DNA of 6,770 nucleotides from Bradyrhizobium sp. (lineage in GTDB: Bacteria; Pseudomonadota; Alphaproteobacteria; Rhizobiales; Xanthobacteraceae), in NCBI GenBank assembly GCA_013695565.1, contig JACDAG010000596.1, positions 1 to 6,770 on the forward strand. The letters run 5' to 3'. Both the position numbers and the translations under genes were made by a program. Under the pieces are notes generated by a model, which ran no database searches, had not been told where the DNA came from, and worked only from the letters and a program-made list of their open reading frames with translations. Below, piece by piece: positions 1 to 5,958 of this stretch (position 1 is the stretch's first letter; each line of letters begins with the position of its first letter).

Positions 1-53
1 GCCATCCCCGATCCCATCTGCCCCATTCCGATGACGGCGACCTTTTCAGACAT
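1..53 (-). CDS. NAD(P)-dependent beta-hydroxyacid dehydrogenase, N-terminal fragment
   Basis: Reading leftward from the ATG at 53-51, the peptide begins MSEKVAVIGMGQMGSGMA and then leaves the window. VAVIGMGQMGSGMA is a Rossmann beta-alpha turn of the GxGxMG type. In this position it is the hallmark of the 6-phosphogluconate / 3-hydroxyisobutyrate dehydrogenase superfamily (beta-hydroxyacid dehydrogenases, including tartronate semialdehyde reductase and related imine reductases). These are cytosolic enzymes that oxidise or reduce a beta-hydroxyacid using NAD(P). A GGGAGA-like Shine-Dalgarno on the minus strand (about 59-65) precedes the ATG and supports this start. Only about 17 residues are visible, so neither substrate nor length can be judged. 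The gene points away from everything else here and need not be functionally linked to it. Confidence 0.8.
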   Translation of the reverse strand, partial: MSEKVAVIGMGQMGSGM

Positions 54-419
54 GTCTTTCTCCCGGTTCTCTTGTTGCGAGCCATCGCCGCAGAAAATGC
101 GTCGTTGCATCCTATACAGGCGCGTTGCTGTCAAAGCGACGTTGCAGCCCCGCCAGCGGTGCAAGGGCGTGCGCCGGTGGCGCATGGTGCGGAGGAACGT
201 GCAGTCTGATGAAGGCTGACTTCCAGGACCAGCCGCCAACTTGGACATGCTGCCGACAAGCCAAGATCGACCCGATTGACCCAATAGTTGAGTGACTTTG
301 TCCTGTTGGATGTGAACCGGAACGATGGATGCCGATACATATTCCCGGACATCAAAGTTCGCCCAGGGAAATCGCATGTTCGATCGGCGCATCAACCGCC
401 GATACCGGAGAATTACAGG
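54..419. other. Gene-poor region between dehydrogenase and small ORFs
   Basis: No open frame in these 366 bases reads like a protein: the available ORFs are rich in Arg, Cys and Ser and show no domain or motif. The left end must hold the leader and promoter of the minus-strand dehydrogenase. A perfect TTGACA occurs on the minus strand at 134-129, but no good -10 lies 16-18 bp from it; the nearby TATAGG at 116-111 is only 12 bp away. The right end holds the inverted repeat at 383-403 and the ribosome binding site of the first small ORF. Otherwise I see nothing identifiable. Confidence 0.5.
383..403 (+). promoter_or_regulatory. Perfect 7-bp inverted repeat before small ORF ribosome binding site
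   Basis: ATCGGCG (383-389) and CGCCGAT (397-403) are exact reverse complements separated by 7 nt. As RNA this gives a stable G/C-rich hairpin ending 3 nt before GGAG (407-410), the likely Shine-Dalgarno of the 420-560 ORF. It could be an operator for a dimeric regulator or a leader hairpin affecting translation. No T-run follows, so it is not an intrinsic terminator. A 7-bp dyad can arise by chance in GC-rich DNA. Confidence 0.35.
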
Positions 420-560
420 ATGGACATGAATGTCAACAATACGTTGTCTTGCCTCGCGCTGCCGGCTGCCTTCGAATTCACCGAAGGCACGGTTCGGGCA
501 TTCCGGATTGCATTCACCCAGGCGCGGGACGACGATGACATCGTCGATTCACGATTGTAA
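420..560 (+). CDS. Small hypothetical protein (46 aa), unrecognised
   Basis: An ATG at 420 is preceded by GGAG (407-410) with 9 nt spacing and encodes a 46-residue peptide starting MDMNVNNTLSCLAL and ending TQARDDDDIVDSRL. I do not recognise a family. In favour of coding: a plausible ribosome binding site, a moderate G/C bias at third positions, and a second plausible small ORF starting 7 nt after its TAA stop. The middle (LPAAFEFTEGTVRAFRIAF) could form a short amphipathic helix or strand, and the C-terminus is strongly acidic (four consecutive Asp). There is no signal peptide and no clear membrane segment. The same frame stays open upstream to a TTG at 288, but that extension would cover the inverted repeat and looks non-coding. 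It may be a chance ORF. Confidence 0.35.
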   Translation: MDMNVNNTLSCLALPAAFEFTEGTVRAFRIAFTQARDDDDIVDSRL

Positions 561-567
561 CTGGCTG

Positions 568-810
568 ATGAACATGAATCCGTATTGGCTCGTTCGGCTG
601 AATGACGTCCTGGTGTGGTTCAACCCGGCCTTGGGCCTGGTCGCCGCGATCCTGGCGTTGCTGACTATCGCGGCCGCAGCCGAGCGCTTCCCGCGGAATG
701 CGGCAAGTCCGGCCGTTCACAGCGCGCGATCTGTCAGTGTCCTCGCATCGGCCGAGTGCGCGCGTCCGGTGTTGCCGCCCGAACTGCGGGACCTGCGACT
801 TTACGATTGA
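568..810 (+). CDS. Small hypothetical single-pass membrane protein (80 aa)
   Basis: From the ATG at 568 the protein begins MNMNPYWLVRLNDVLVWFNP. One hydrophobic segment follows at about residues 14-38 (Val/Leu/Ile/Ala-rich), and then a 40-residue hydrophilic tail ending PPELRDLRLYD. Third codon positions are strongly G/C, as in the certain genes, which argues for real coding. No family is recognised. The start is uncertain. ATG 568 is 7 nt after the stop of the preceding ORF and lacks a Shine-Dalgarno, so it would depend on translational coupling. ATG 574 is also possible. ATG 535 (91 aa, weak GGGA 5 nt upstream) would overlap the previous ORF by 26 nt. With RFP or RLRLYD-like charges on both sides, topology is unclear. 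It converges on the EamA transporter gene, with 24 bp between stop codons and no terminator visible there. Confidence 0.5.
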   Translation: MNMNPYWLVRLNDVLVWFNPALGLVAAILALLTIAAAAERFPRNAASPAVHSARSVSVLASAECARPVLPPELRDLRLYD

Positions 811-834
811 TTGTCCGACCCCGGCGGAACGTGT

Positions 835-1758
835 TCACGCAGGCACGACCTCCCTGCGGGGTATCGTCCCAATTGCGATGCCTCCCAGGATCAACAGCAT
901 CGCGACGATCAGGTCGGTGGTAACAGCTTCACCAAGAATGATCGCCGAACTTGCGACCCCGACGACGGGTGTCGCGAGCAGCCCGAGCGATGTGACGGCG
1001 GCGGGCAGGCTGCGATTGACGGTGGCCATCGCCCAATAGGCCAACGCCGTTCCGATGATCCCGCTGAACAGAAACAGTCCAACCAGTTGTGCGTTCCATG
1101 TCAGATGCGGAACACCATCCTCCAGAAGCGCCAGCACGGAGACCACCAGCGTGGCGAGCAGCGTTTGCCAGAACCCCAGCTGAAACGGCGTGGAGATCCA
1201 ATGGTGGGCGCGCACGTAGACGATGCTGACGGCCCAACACAGCGCGGCCAGCAGGATGCAGCCGCTTCCGGCCAGGGTGTTGGCATCGCTCCAATTGAAG
1301 GCGAACGGATTGAACATGACCGCGAGGCCAATCAGGCCGATCGCCATTCCCAGCGAGCGCAATGGCGTCATTCTCTCGCCCAGGAACAGCCAGGCGGCGG
1401 GCATCACCCAGAGCGGCGTGGTGTAGCCGAGCACGATCGAACGGCCAACAGCGGCGAATTGCAGCCCGAATGCGACGAGCGCCGAAAACGCCACCATGTG
1501 AAAGATCGAATTGACGAAGATCACGGGCAGATCGCCGCGGCGCGGCACGATCATCTCGCCGCGGGCGAACAGGAGTATGGCCAGCGCCACCGTGGCGATG
1601 GCGGACCGGATCGAAGTGATCCAGAGCGGCGAAACGCTTTGCACGAGGGTCTTGGTAATCGTCCAGTTCAGACCCCAGGCGACGACAATTACCGCAAACA
1701 GCAGGAGGGCGCTGCGACGCGATAAATGGGGCTGCATGCTGATTCCGTTGGCTGGCAT
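835..1758 (-). CDS. EamA/DMT-family transporter
   Basis: This 307-residue, strongly hydrophobic protein has about ten predicted membrane helices in two repeated EamA halves (roughly residues 17-148 and 160-298), the layout of the drug/metabolite transporter superfamily. Each half ends with the typical LGE motif followed by a Gly-rich helix (LGERMTPLRSLGMAIGLIGL and LGEAVTTDLIVAMLLILGG), and the first helix carries the family-style VVAWGLNWTITK. Members are inner-membrane carriers, mostly exporters of amino acids, nucleosides or other metabolites; the substrate cannot be read from sequence. Length is normal for the family. Two starts are plausible: ATG 1758 (no obvious Shine-Dalgarno) and ATG 1737 (M8, 300 aa), with GGAA 5 nt upstream. 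The second still leaves a short cytosolic N-terminus before helix 1. It is divergent from the MocR gene and is its probable regulatory target. Confidence 0.9.
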   Translation of the reverse strand: MPANGISMQPHLSRRSALLLFAVIVVAWGLNWTITKTLVQSVSPLWITSIRSAIATVALAILLFARGEMIVPRRGDLPVIFVNSIFHMVAFSALVAFGLQFAAVGRSIVLGYTTPLWVMPAAWLFLGERMTPLRSLGMAIGLIGLAVMFNPFAFNWSDANTLAGSGCILLAALCWAVSIVYVRAHHWISTPFQLGFWQTLLATLVVSVLALLEDGVPHLTWNAQLVGLFLFSGIIGTALAYWAMATVNRSLPAAVTSLGLLATPVVGVASSAIILGEAVTTDLIVAMLLILGGIAIGTIPRREVVPA

Positions 1759-1829
1759 TGTGGCTGCCGACCATAGCCTTGACTGGCATGAATAACAGGT
1801 CCATTTCTATAAAAATAATAGGGCCAGTT
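1752..1829. promoter_or_regulatory. Divergent control region with CTGGCAT direct repeat
   Basis: The gap between the EamA and MocR genes is AT-rich near 1790-1820 and must hold both promoters. The heptamer CTGGCAT occurs twice in the same orientation, at 1752-1758 and 1783-1789, starting 31 bp apart (about three helical turns). Characterised MocR/GntR regulators such as TauR and GabR bind direct repeats, so these are candidate operators. The left copy includes the 1758 ATG of the transporter, which would sit more naturally if translation started at 1737. TTGACT at 1779-1784 resembles a -35 element for MocR, but no good -10 sits 17 bp downstream, so I do not fix a promoter. Confidence 0.35.
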
Positions 1830-3299
1830 ATGCCGAGCCTGCTTTCCGGAACCGTCGATCTGAAATTCGTGCTGCAGGACAGCGGGCGTCTGACGCGCCA
1901 GATCTACGATCGCTTGCGTGCGGCCATCCTGTCGGGTGCCATGCCGCAGGGATATCGGCTGCCGTCCAGCCGGGTGCTGGCGGAGGATTTCAAGGTCTCG
2001 CGAAACACCGTCTCGTCCGTCATCGATCAGCTGGCGGTGGAAGGTTACGTTGTTGTCGCGCGGGGACGCCGCCCGGTGGTCGCGGCGGTCGAGAAAATGC
2101 AGCTGATCTCCAGTGGTGATAAATCTCCGAATGACCAGCATTCCAGCCAGATACGGATCTCGCGTTGGGCCAAACAGGTCAGCCGCTCCGACCGGCACTT
2201 CACGAATGACGGGCATCCGCGGCCATTTGCTCCCGGGCTTGCCGATGCGCGTGAATTTCCGCACGAAGTGTGGGCGCGCTGTCTGCGCCGTGCCGCCCGC
2301 AGCCGGTCGGTATCGGGCGTGGGCAATGTCAATCATCCGGCGCTCCGCGCCGCGCTGCTCAGCCATCTCGTGGAGCACCGCGGCGTCAAGGCCGACGCGC
2401 GACAGCTCATCATCACATCGTCGGCCCAGGCCGCGATCGAGTTAATCTCGCGCGTCATTCTCAATGAAGGCGATCTGGCGTGGATCGAAAGCCCCGGCTA
2501 TGGCGGCGCGCGCGTGTCGCTCCAGGCGACGGGGGCGTGCGTCAAGGGAATCGCGCTCGACCGGAGCGGACTGCGGCTTGCCGGGCGGACCGACCGGCCA
2601 CGGCTGATCTTCTGCACGCCCTCCCATCAATACCCGACGGGAAGCTTGATGCCGATCAAGCGGCGGCAGGAATTGCTGGCATTCGCCGCGGAAGTCGGTG
2701 CTGCCATCATCGAAGACGATTACGACAGCGAATTTCACTTCGATGGCAGGCCGGTGGTGGCGTTGCAGGGCCTCGATACGTCCGGCAACGTGTTCTATGT
2801 CGGAACGTTCTCGAAATCGATGCTGCCCGATATCCGCGTCGGCTACGCCATCGTGCCAGAGGGTCTCGTCGAGACCTTTGAGAAGGTGCAGCGCCATACC
2901 AGCCAAATGGTGACGGGGGCGACGCAGGGCGCGCTAGCGGAATTTATCGGCGACGGCGACTTTGCAACCCATATCCGCCGGATGACCCGCATCTATCGCG
3001 GCCGTCGTGACCGCCTTGCCGACGCACTAGCATGGGCGGCTGGTGACAGGCTCGCGATCAACCTGCCGGCTGGCGGTATGCAACTTCTTGCCCGGCTTGA
3101 ACCGGGGGCGGACGATTGCGACCTCGTGGCTGATCTGGCCAGGAGTGGAATGACGGCGCGACCTCTGTCGCGTCACTTTACCGGCAAGGTCGCCGAGCAC
3201 GGGCTGTTTCTTGGATTCGCCGCCTGGAATGAAGCCGAAATCGACGCAGGTGCCGGCCTTATCGGTGCGACGATCAAAAGGAATCCCGGAAGGCGGTGA
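1830..3299 (+). CDS. MocR-type GntR/aminotransferase transcriptional regulator
   Basis: This is a fusion of an N-terminal GntR-type winged helix-turn-helix (about residues 20-80: LTRQIYDRLRAAILSG, RLPSSRVLAEDFKVSRNTV) to a fold-type I aminotransferase-like domain (about 120-485). PLP-site features are present: TPSHQYPTG, EDDYDSEF (Asp near 296-297), and GTFSKSMLPDIRVGY with the Schiff-base lysine at K329. MocR proteins are cytosolic regulators that use PLP, often plus an amino compound, as effector. They commonly control a divergent transporter or PLP/GABA/taurine genes. I chose ATG 1830 (489 aa), preceded by AGGG (1820-1823) with 6 nt spacing. An in-frame ATG at 1758 would add 24 residues unlike the family and would translate the whole divergent promoter region. 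The effector is unknown; the neighbouring EamA carrier suggests an amino acid or amine. Confidence 0.93.
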   Translation: MPSLLSGTVDLKFVLQDSGRLTRQIYDRLRAAILSGAMPQGYRLPSSRVLAEDFKVSRNTVSSVIDQLAVEGYVVVARGRRPVVAAVEKMQLISSGDKSPNDQHSSQIRISRWAKQVSRSDRHFTNDGHPRPFAPGLADAREFPHEVWARCLRRAARSRSVSGVGNVNHPALRAALLSHLVEHRGVKADARQLIITSSAQAAIELISRVILNEGDLAWIESPGYGGARVSLQATGACVKGIALDRSGLRLAGRTDRPRLIFCTPSHQYPTGSLMPIKRRQELLAFAAEVGAAIIEDDYDSEFHFDGRPVVALQGLDTSGNVFYVGTFSKSMLPDIRVGYAIVPEGLVETFEKVQRHTSQMVTGATQGALAEFIGDGDFATHIRRMTRIYRGRRDRLADALAWAAGDRLAINLPAGGMQLLARLEPGADDCDLVADLARSGMTARPLSRHFTGKVAEHGLFLGFAAWNEAEIDAGAGLIGATIKRNPGRR

Positions 3300-3315
3300 G
3301 GCCTGCGTCATCGCC
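3292..3315. terminator. Possible bidirectional terminator hairpin spanning both stop codons
   Basis: GGCGGTGA (3292-3299) can pair with TCATCGCC (3308-3315), 7 of 8 positions by Watson-Crick plus one G-T wobble, around an 8-nt loop. The stop codons of the two converging genes lie in the two arms: plus-strand TGA at 3297-3299 and the minus-strand stop at 3310-3308. A TTTT follows on the plus strand at 3323-3326, 7 nt beyond the stem. No clean U-tract abuts the stem on either strand, so efficiency is doubtful. With only 8 bp between the genes there is no room for another terminator outside coding sequence. Confidence 0.3.
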
Positions 3316-4228
3316 ACGGCGGTTTTGGTGCAAATTGCATTTTGAGATAGTTGATGAAGGAATTGACGCGGGTGGAAATGCCCCGCCGCGCCGAAACCAG
3401 CGCCATGACGTTGGCCGGCTCGAATTCCCATCCTGATAATATTCGCTTCAACTCGCCGCGTTTGATGGACGGCGCCGCGTCCCATTCGGAGCGCAGCACA
3501 CAGCCCAATCCCATGGCCGCCCAATTGCGCACCACTTCGCCGTCATTGCTCTTGAGGTCAGGCGCAATCCTGATCGACTGCAGTTTTCCAGCTTTGCCGC
3601 GCCCGCAGGATTTCTTCCGATAGCGCCACAATGAGACGTCCTCTTCATTCTCCTGGATGCTAAGGCAGGCATGCTGCAGCAACTCCCTTGGATTGGACGG
3701 CACGCCGTTCGCGGCCAGATAGTTGGGACTGGCGCAAACCCAGCGTTCGTTTCGGGCGATCAAATGCGCGACCCATGACGAATCCCGCAACTCGCCGATA
3801 TGGATCACGACGTCTGCATCCTTGTTCGCGCGCCATGGATTTTCCGAGAGCGCCAGGTCCAGATGCAACGCGGAATGGGTTTGCGAAAATTTTGCGATGA
3901 CGGGCGCAACGAAGGCGCGGCCAAAGCCGAAGGGAGCCACGATCCGCAAACTTCCGGTCAGCGCTCCGCTGTCGGCCCGCATGATCCCGGGCAACGCGTC
4001 GACGCGGCTGATGAGCGTCTGCGCTTCCGATACCAGCCGCTCGCCTTCGCTGGTAAACCTGACGTGGCGGGAGTTGCGAATGACGAGACTGACGCCGAGT
4101 TCGGCCTCCAGTTTCTTCAACCGCATCGAGATCGCAGGCGGCGTGACATTGAGCGCGCGGGCCGCGGCGCTCATCGACCCGGTCCGGTGCAGCGCCTCCA
4201 CGAACCTGAGATCATCCAGGCTGATCAT
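3308..4228 (-). CDS. LysR-family transcriptional regulator
   Basis: This 306-residue protein has the standard LysR layout. An N-terminal winged helix-turn-helix covers about residues 1-60 (LRFVEALHRTGSMSAAARAL, VTPPAISMRLKKLEAELG, VRFTSEGERL). A linker helix follows, then a periplasmic-binding-protein-like effector domain from about residue 90 (GSLRIVAPFGFGRAFVAPVI) to the C-terminus. It is a cytosolic DNA-binding protein that would act as a tetramer responding to a small ligand. AGGAA on the minus strand (4239-4235), 6 nt before the ATG, supports the start. It is divergent from the HAD-Bug-DSD1 operon across a 69-bp gap with two TTC-N9-GAA dyads. The nearer dyad covers its own Shine-Dalgarno and touches its start codon, so activation of the operon with autorepression is the likely mode. 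The effector is unknown, but a carboxylate or amino acid handled by the operon is a reasonable guess. Confidence 0.93.
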   Translation of the reverse strand: MISLDDLRFVEALHRTGSMSAAARALNVTPPAISMRLKKLEAELGVSLVIRNSRHVRFTSEGERLVSEAQTLISRVDALPGIMRADSGALTGSLRIVAPFGFGRAFVAPVIAKFSQTHSALHLDLALSENPWRANKDADVVIHIGELRDSSWVAHLIARNERWVCASPNYLAANGVPSNPRELLQHACLSIQENEEDVSLWRYRKKSCGRGKAGKLQSIRIAPDLKSNDGEVVRNWAAMGLGCVLRSEWDAAPSIKRGELKRILSGWEFEPANVMALVSARRGISTRVNSFINYLKMQFAPKPPWR

Positions 4229-4264
4229 TCAATTTTCCTGAACCAAATCTTCCACAATCATGAA
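4228..4264. promoter_or_regulatory. Paired LysR-type operator: two TTC-N9-GAA dyads
   Basis: TTC (4228-4230)-N9-GAA (4240-4242) and TTC (4250-4252)-N9-GAA (4262-4264) each have the T-N11-A dyad geometry of LysR-type boxes. They agree more fully as TTC(A/C)-N7-TGAA, and the second extends to CTTC/GAAG. Their centres (4235 and 4257) are 22 bp apart, about two helical turns, as expected for the recognition and activation sites bound by one tetramer. If transcription of the HAD gene starts near 4298-4299, the centres lie near -63 and -41. The left dyad overlaps the LysR ribosome binding site, so part of its sequence is explained by that. No binding data can be inferred. Confidence 0.5.
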
Positions 4265-4286
4265 GCACGTATTTATGACTGCGCGC

Positions 4287-4292
4287 TATAGT
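4287..4292 (+). promoter_or_regulatory. Putative -10 element (TATAGT) of the HAD-Bug-DSD1 operon
   Basis: TATAGT differs from the sigma-70 consensus TATAAT at one base and ends 5 nt before the HAD ATG. Transcription would start about 7 nt beyond it, at or within a base or two of the start codon. At 17 bp upstream (4264-4269) the sequence is AGCACG, a very poor -35, as expected for an activator-dependent promoter. The second LysR-type dyad abuts this position. Confidence 0.4.
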
Positions 4293-4297
4293 GCGGT

Positions 4298-4945
4298 ATG
4301 GAAAAAGCCAGACCTTTCCCGAAAGTGGTGCTGTTCGATTTGCTGACCGCGCTGCTGGATTCATGGACGGTCTGGAACAGGGCCGCGGGATCCGAAGCGC
4401 AGGGGCGGGTCTGGCGGGCGGAATACCTGCGATTGACCTATGGCTCCGGGGCCTACGTCCCCTATGAGGAACTGGTGGCTGCCGCGGCCCAACACGTGGG
4501 TCTTGAAGCCGGCGTGGTCGAGAAGCTGGAGCATCTGTGGCTGGAGTTGCCGGTCTGGAGCGGCGTGCAGGAGGCCCTCGACGCGATCGAGGGGCGGGCG
4601 CGGTTGGGGGTTGTCACCAACTGTTCGAAGCGGCTGGGCCGGGTGGCCGCCGACAGTTTGCACACCCGATGGGACTGCGTCATCACGGCGGAAGAAGCCG
4701 GTTACTACAAGCCCGATCCGCGGCCCTATCGATTTGCCCTCGAAGTACTCGGCGTCAGAGCGGAAGAGGCAGCATTTGTCGCGGGATCCGGCTACGATCT
4801 CATTGGTACGCACGCCGTCGGCTTACGCACCTATTGGCACAATCGTGTTGGTCTCGCGCGGCCCGATGCCGCGCCGCCTGCCGATTTTGAGTCACGAAAT
4901 CTGGATCAACTGGTGCCATGGCTGGAGGGTGTGGAATGCCGATGA
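4298..4945 (+). CDS. HAD-superfamily hydrolase, L-2-haloacid dehalogenase-like, atypical motif I
   Basis: This 215-residue cytosolic protein fits the type II haloacid dehalogenase-like branch of the HAD superfamily. The nucleophile strand is VVLFDLLTALLDS (Asp14), a helical cap follows (GRVWRAEYLRLTYG), motif II is VVTNCS (Thr107), and motif III is GYYKPDPRPY (Lys138, Tyr144). Motif IV is VAGSGYDLIGTHAVGL (Asp167) followed by YWHNR, close to the dehalogenase W-x-N-R pattern. Motif I is unusual: the second Asp (or Tyr of dehalogenases) is Leu16 and the conserved Thr is Ala18. It is thus unlikely to be an ordinary phosphatase, and catalytic efficiency is uncertain. ATG 4298 is the first possible start, because an in-frame stop lies at 4289. 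It has no Shine-Dalgarno, consistent with a leaderless mRNA. It is the first gene of the operon and overlaps the next by 10 nt. Confidence 0.85.
   Translation: MEKARPFPKVVLFDLLTALLDSWTVWNRAAGSEAQGRVWRAEYLRLTYGSGAYVPYEELVAAAAQHVGLEAGVVEKLEHLWLELPVWSGVQEALDAIEGRARLGVVTNCSKRLGRVAADSLHTRWDCVITAEEAGYYKPDPRPYRFALEVLGVRAEEAAFVAGSGYDLIGTHAVGLRTYWHNRVGLARPDAAPPADFESRNLDQLVPWLEGVECR
4924..4929 (+). promoter_or_regulatory. Ribosome binding site fixing the Bug protein start
   Basis: GGAGGG lies 6 nt before ATG 4936, inside the end of the HAD gene. It selects this start over the in-frame ATG at 4918, which would lie upstream of the site and add six residues to the signal peptide. Confidence 0.7.
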
Positions 4946-5958
4946 TGGCGATGGGATGCGCGCGCCTTGGACGGATCGCTCTCGCGGCGATGATGTGTTT
5001 TTCTGTTGCCGAAGGCGCCAACGCGCAAAGCGCCGCATCGAACGAAAAGGCGTTTCCGGCGCGGTCGATCACCCTAATCGTTCCGTTTCCGGCAGGGGGT
5101 CCCAGCGATGCGGTGGCGCGTTCTATCAGCCAATCGATGGCGATGGATTTGGGCCAGAGCATCGTCGTCGAAAACATTGGTGGCGCAGGAGGGACGAACG
5201 GTCTTGCGAAATTCATCAAGTCGCCGCCGGACGGATACACGATGGCCTACGGTACGGTCGGCACCCACGTGGCCAACGTCGCGCTCTACAAGAAACTGCC
5301 CTACGATCCGATTTCCGATTTCGATCCCGTAGGGCCGGTAGGTACGGCGCCGGTCATTCTGGTGGCGAGATCGACCTTGCCCGTTGCCGATCTGGCGGAG
5401 TTTGTCATCTACGCCAGGGCAAACCTCGCCAAAATGACATTTGGCAGCGCCGGCATCGGCTCGATCTCGCATTTGTCCTGCGTCACGCTGCTGTCTTCGC
5501 TCAAGCTCAGCGTGACCCATGTTCCATATCGCGGTGTTGCGCCGGCGATGAACGATTTGATCGGTGGCCATACCGATTTCATGTGCGATCAGAGCACGAC
5601 CTCGCTTCCGCAGATTGCGGGCGGCGCGATCAAGGCGATTGCCGTCCTGAGCGACCAGAAGCTGCCGCAGTTGCCCAACGTCGCCACCGCGGCCAGCGCC
5701 GGCTACAGCGATGTCAACATCAGATCGTGGAATGCTCTTTTTCTTCCGAAGGGTGTGCCGGATGAAGCAAGGTCGCGTTTGGCCAAGGCGCTTCGCTTTG
5801 CCTTGTCCGACAGGAATTTGCGGGAGCAGATGACGGCCGTCGGGGTAGACCTGCCGGATCCCGATAAAGCAGGCCCCGCGGAAGTTACCGCCCTGATCGA
5901 GAAGGGCATCAAGAATGACGTACCGGTACTCCGGACGCGAGGGGAGTCGCTGGATTGA
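4936..5958 (+). CDS. Bug/TctC-family tripartite tricarboxylate transporter substrate-binding protein
   Basis: This 340-residue periplasmic receptor has a Sec signal peptide: Arg10/Arg13, a hydrophobic core of about residues 14-25, and probable cleavage after Ala30 in ANA-QS. The mature part shows Bug signatures: ITLIVPFPAGGPSDAVAR with the ligand-binding loop, VVENIGGAGG, PDGYT, the VPYRG segment, and the downstream domain ending near GVDLPDPDKA. Family members bind carboxylates, dicarboxylates, nicotinate or acidic amino acids and pass them to TctAB-type membrane proteins or signal to regulators. No TctA or TctB gene is visible, so it may be one of the many orphan Bug proteins, or they may lie beyond the right edge. 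It overlaps HAD by 10 nt, and its TGA shares one base with the next ATG (TGATG at 5956-5960). The ligand is probably the substrate of the flanking enzymes. Confidence 0.94.
   Translation: MPMMAMGCARLGRIALAAMMCFSVAEGANAQSAASNEKAFPARSITLIVPFPAGGPSDAVARSISQSMAMDLGQSIVVENIGGAGGTNGLAKFIKSPPDGYTMAYGTVGTHVANVALYKKLPYDPISDFDPVGPVGTAPVILVARSTLPVADLAEFVIYARANLAKMTFGSAGIGSISHLSCVTLLSSLKLSVTHVPYRGVAPAMNDLIGGHTDFMCDQSTTSLPQIAGGAIKAIAVLSDQKLPQLPNVATAASAGYSDVNIRSWNALFLPKGVPDEARSRLAKALRFALSDRNLREQMTAVGVDLPDPDKAGPAEVTALIEKGIKNDVPVLRTRGESLD

Noticed and set aside
106..134. Minus-strand sigma-70 promoter based on a perfect TTGACA at 134-129 upstream of the dehydrogenase
   Set aside because: At 16-18 bp spacing the -10 positions are poor (around GATGCA), and the better TATAGG is only 12 bp away. 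A single good hexamer is not enough.
31..355. Short ORFs on both strands in the left gene-poor region (31-219 plus, 131-355 minus)
   Set aside because: No ribosome binding site, no domain, unusual Arg/Cys/Ser composition; the plus-strand one overlaps the dehydrogenase start in antisense.
811..1725. 304-aa plus-strand ORF opposite the EamA transporter
   Set aside because: Its product is dominated by His, Gln, Arg, Asp and Gly with no domain or hydrophobic core, as expected of an antisense frame of a GC-rich membrane-protein gene. The minus-strand reading gives a clear ten-helix EamA protein.
929..1804. 291-aa minus-strand ORF overlapping the EamA gene in another frame
   Set aside because: Arg/Ala/His-rich shadow frame with no motif; it covers the same bases as the well-supported transporter.
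1758..1829. Upstream in-frame extension of the MocR protein from ATG 1758
   Set aside because: The 24 extra residues do not resemble the GntR N-terminus, would consume the whole divergent promoter region, and ATG 1830 has its own AGGG ribosome binding site.
4440..5765. 441-aa plus-strand ORF across the HAD and Bug genes
   Set aside because: Arg-rich out-of-frame translation lacking any motif. The two overlapping real genes have clear HAD and Bug signatures in other frames.
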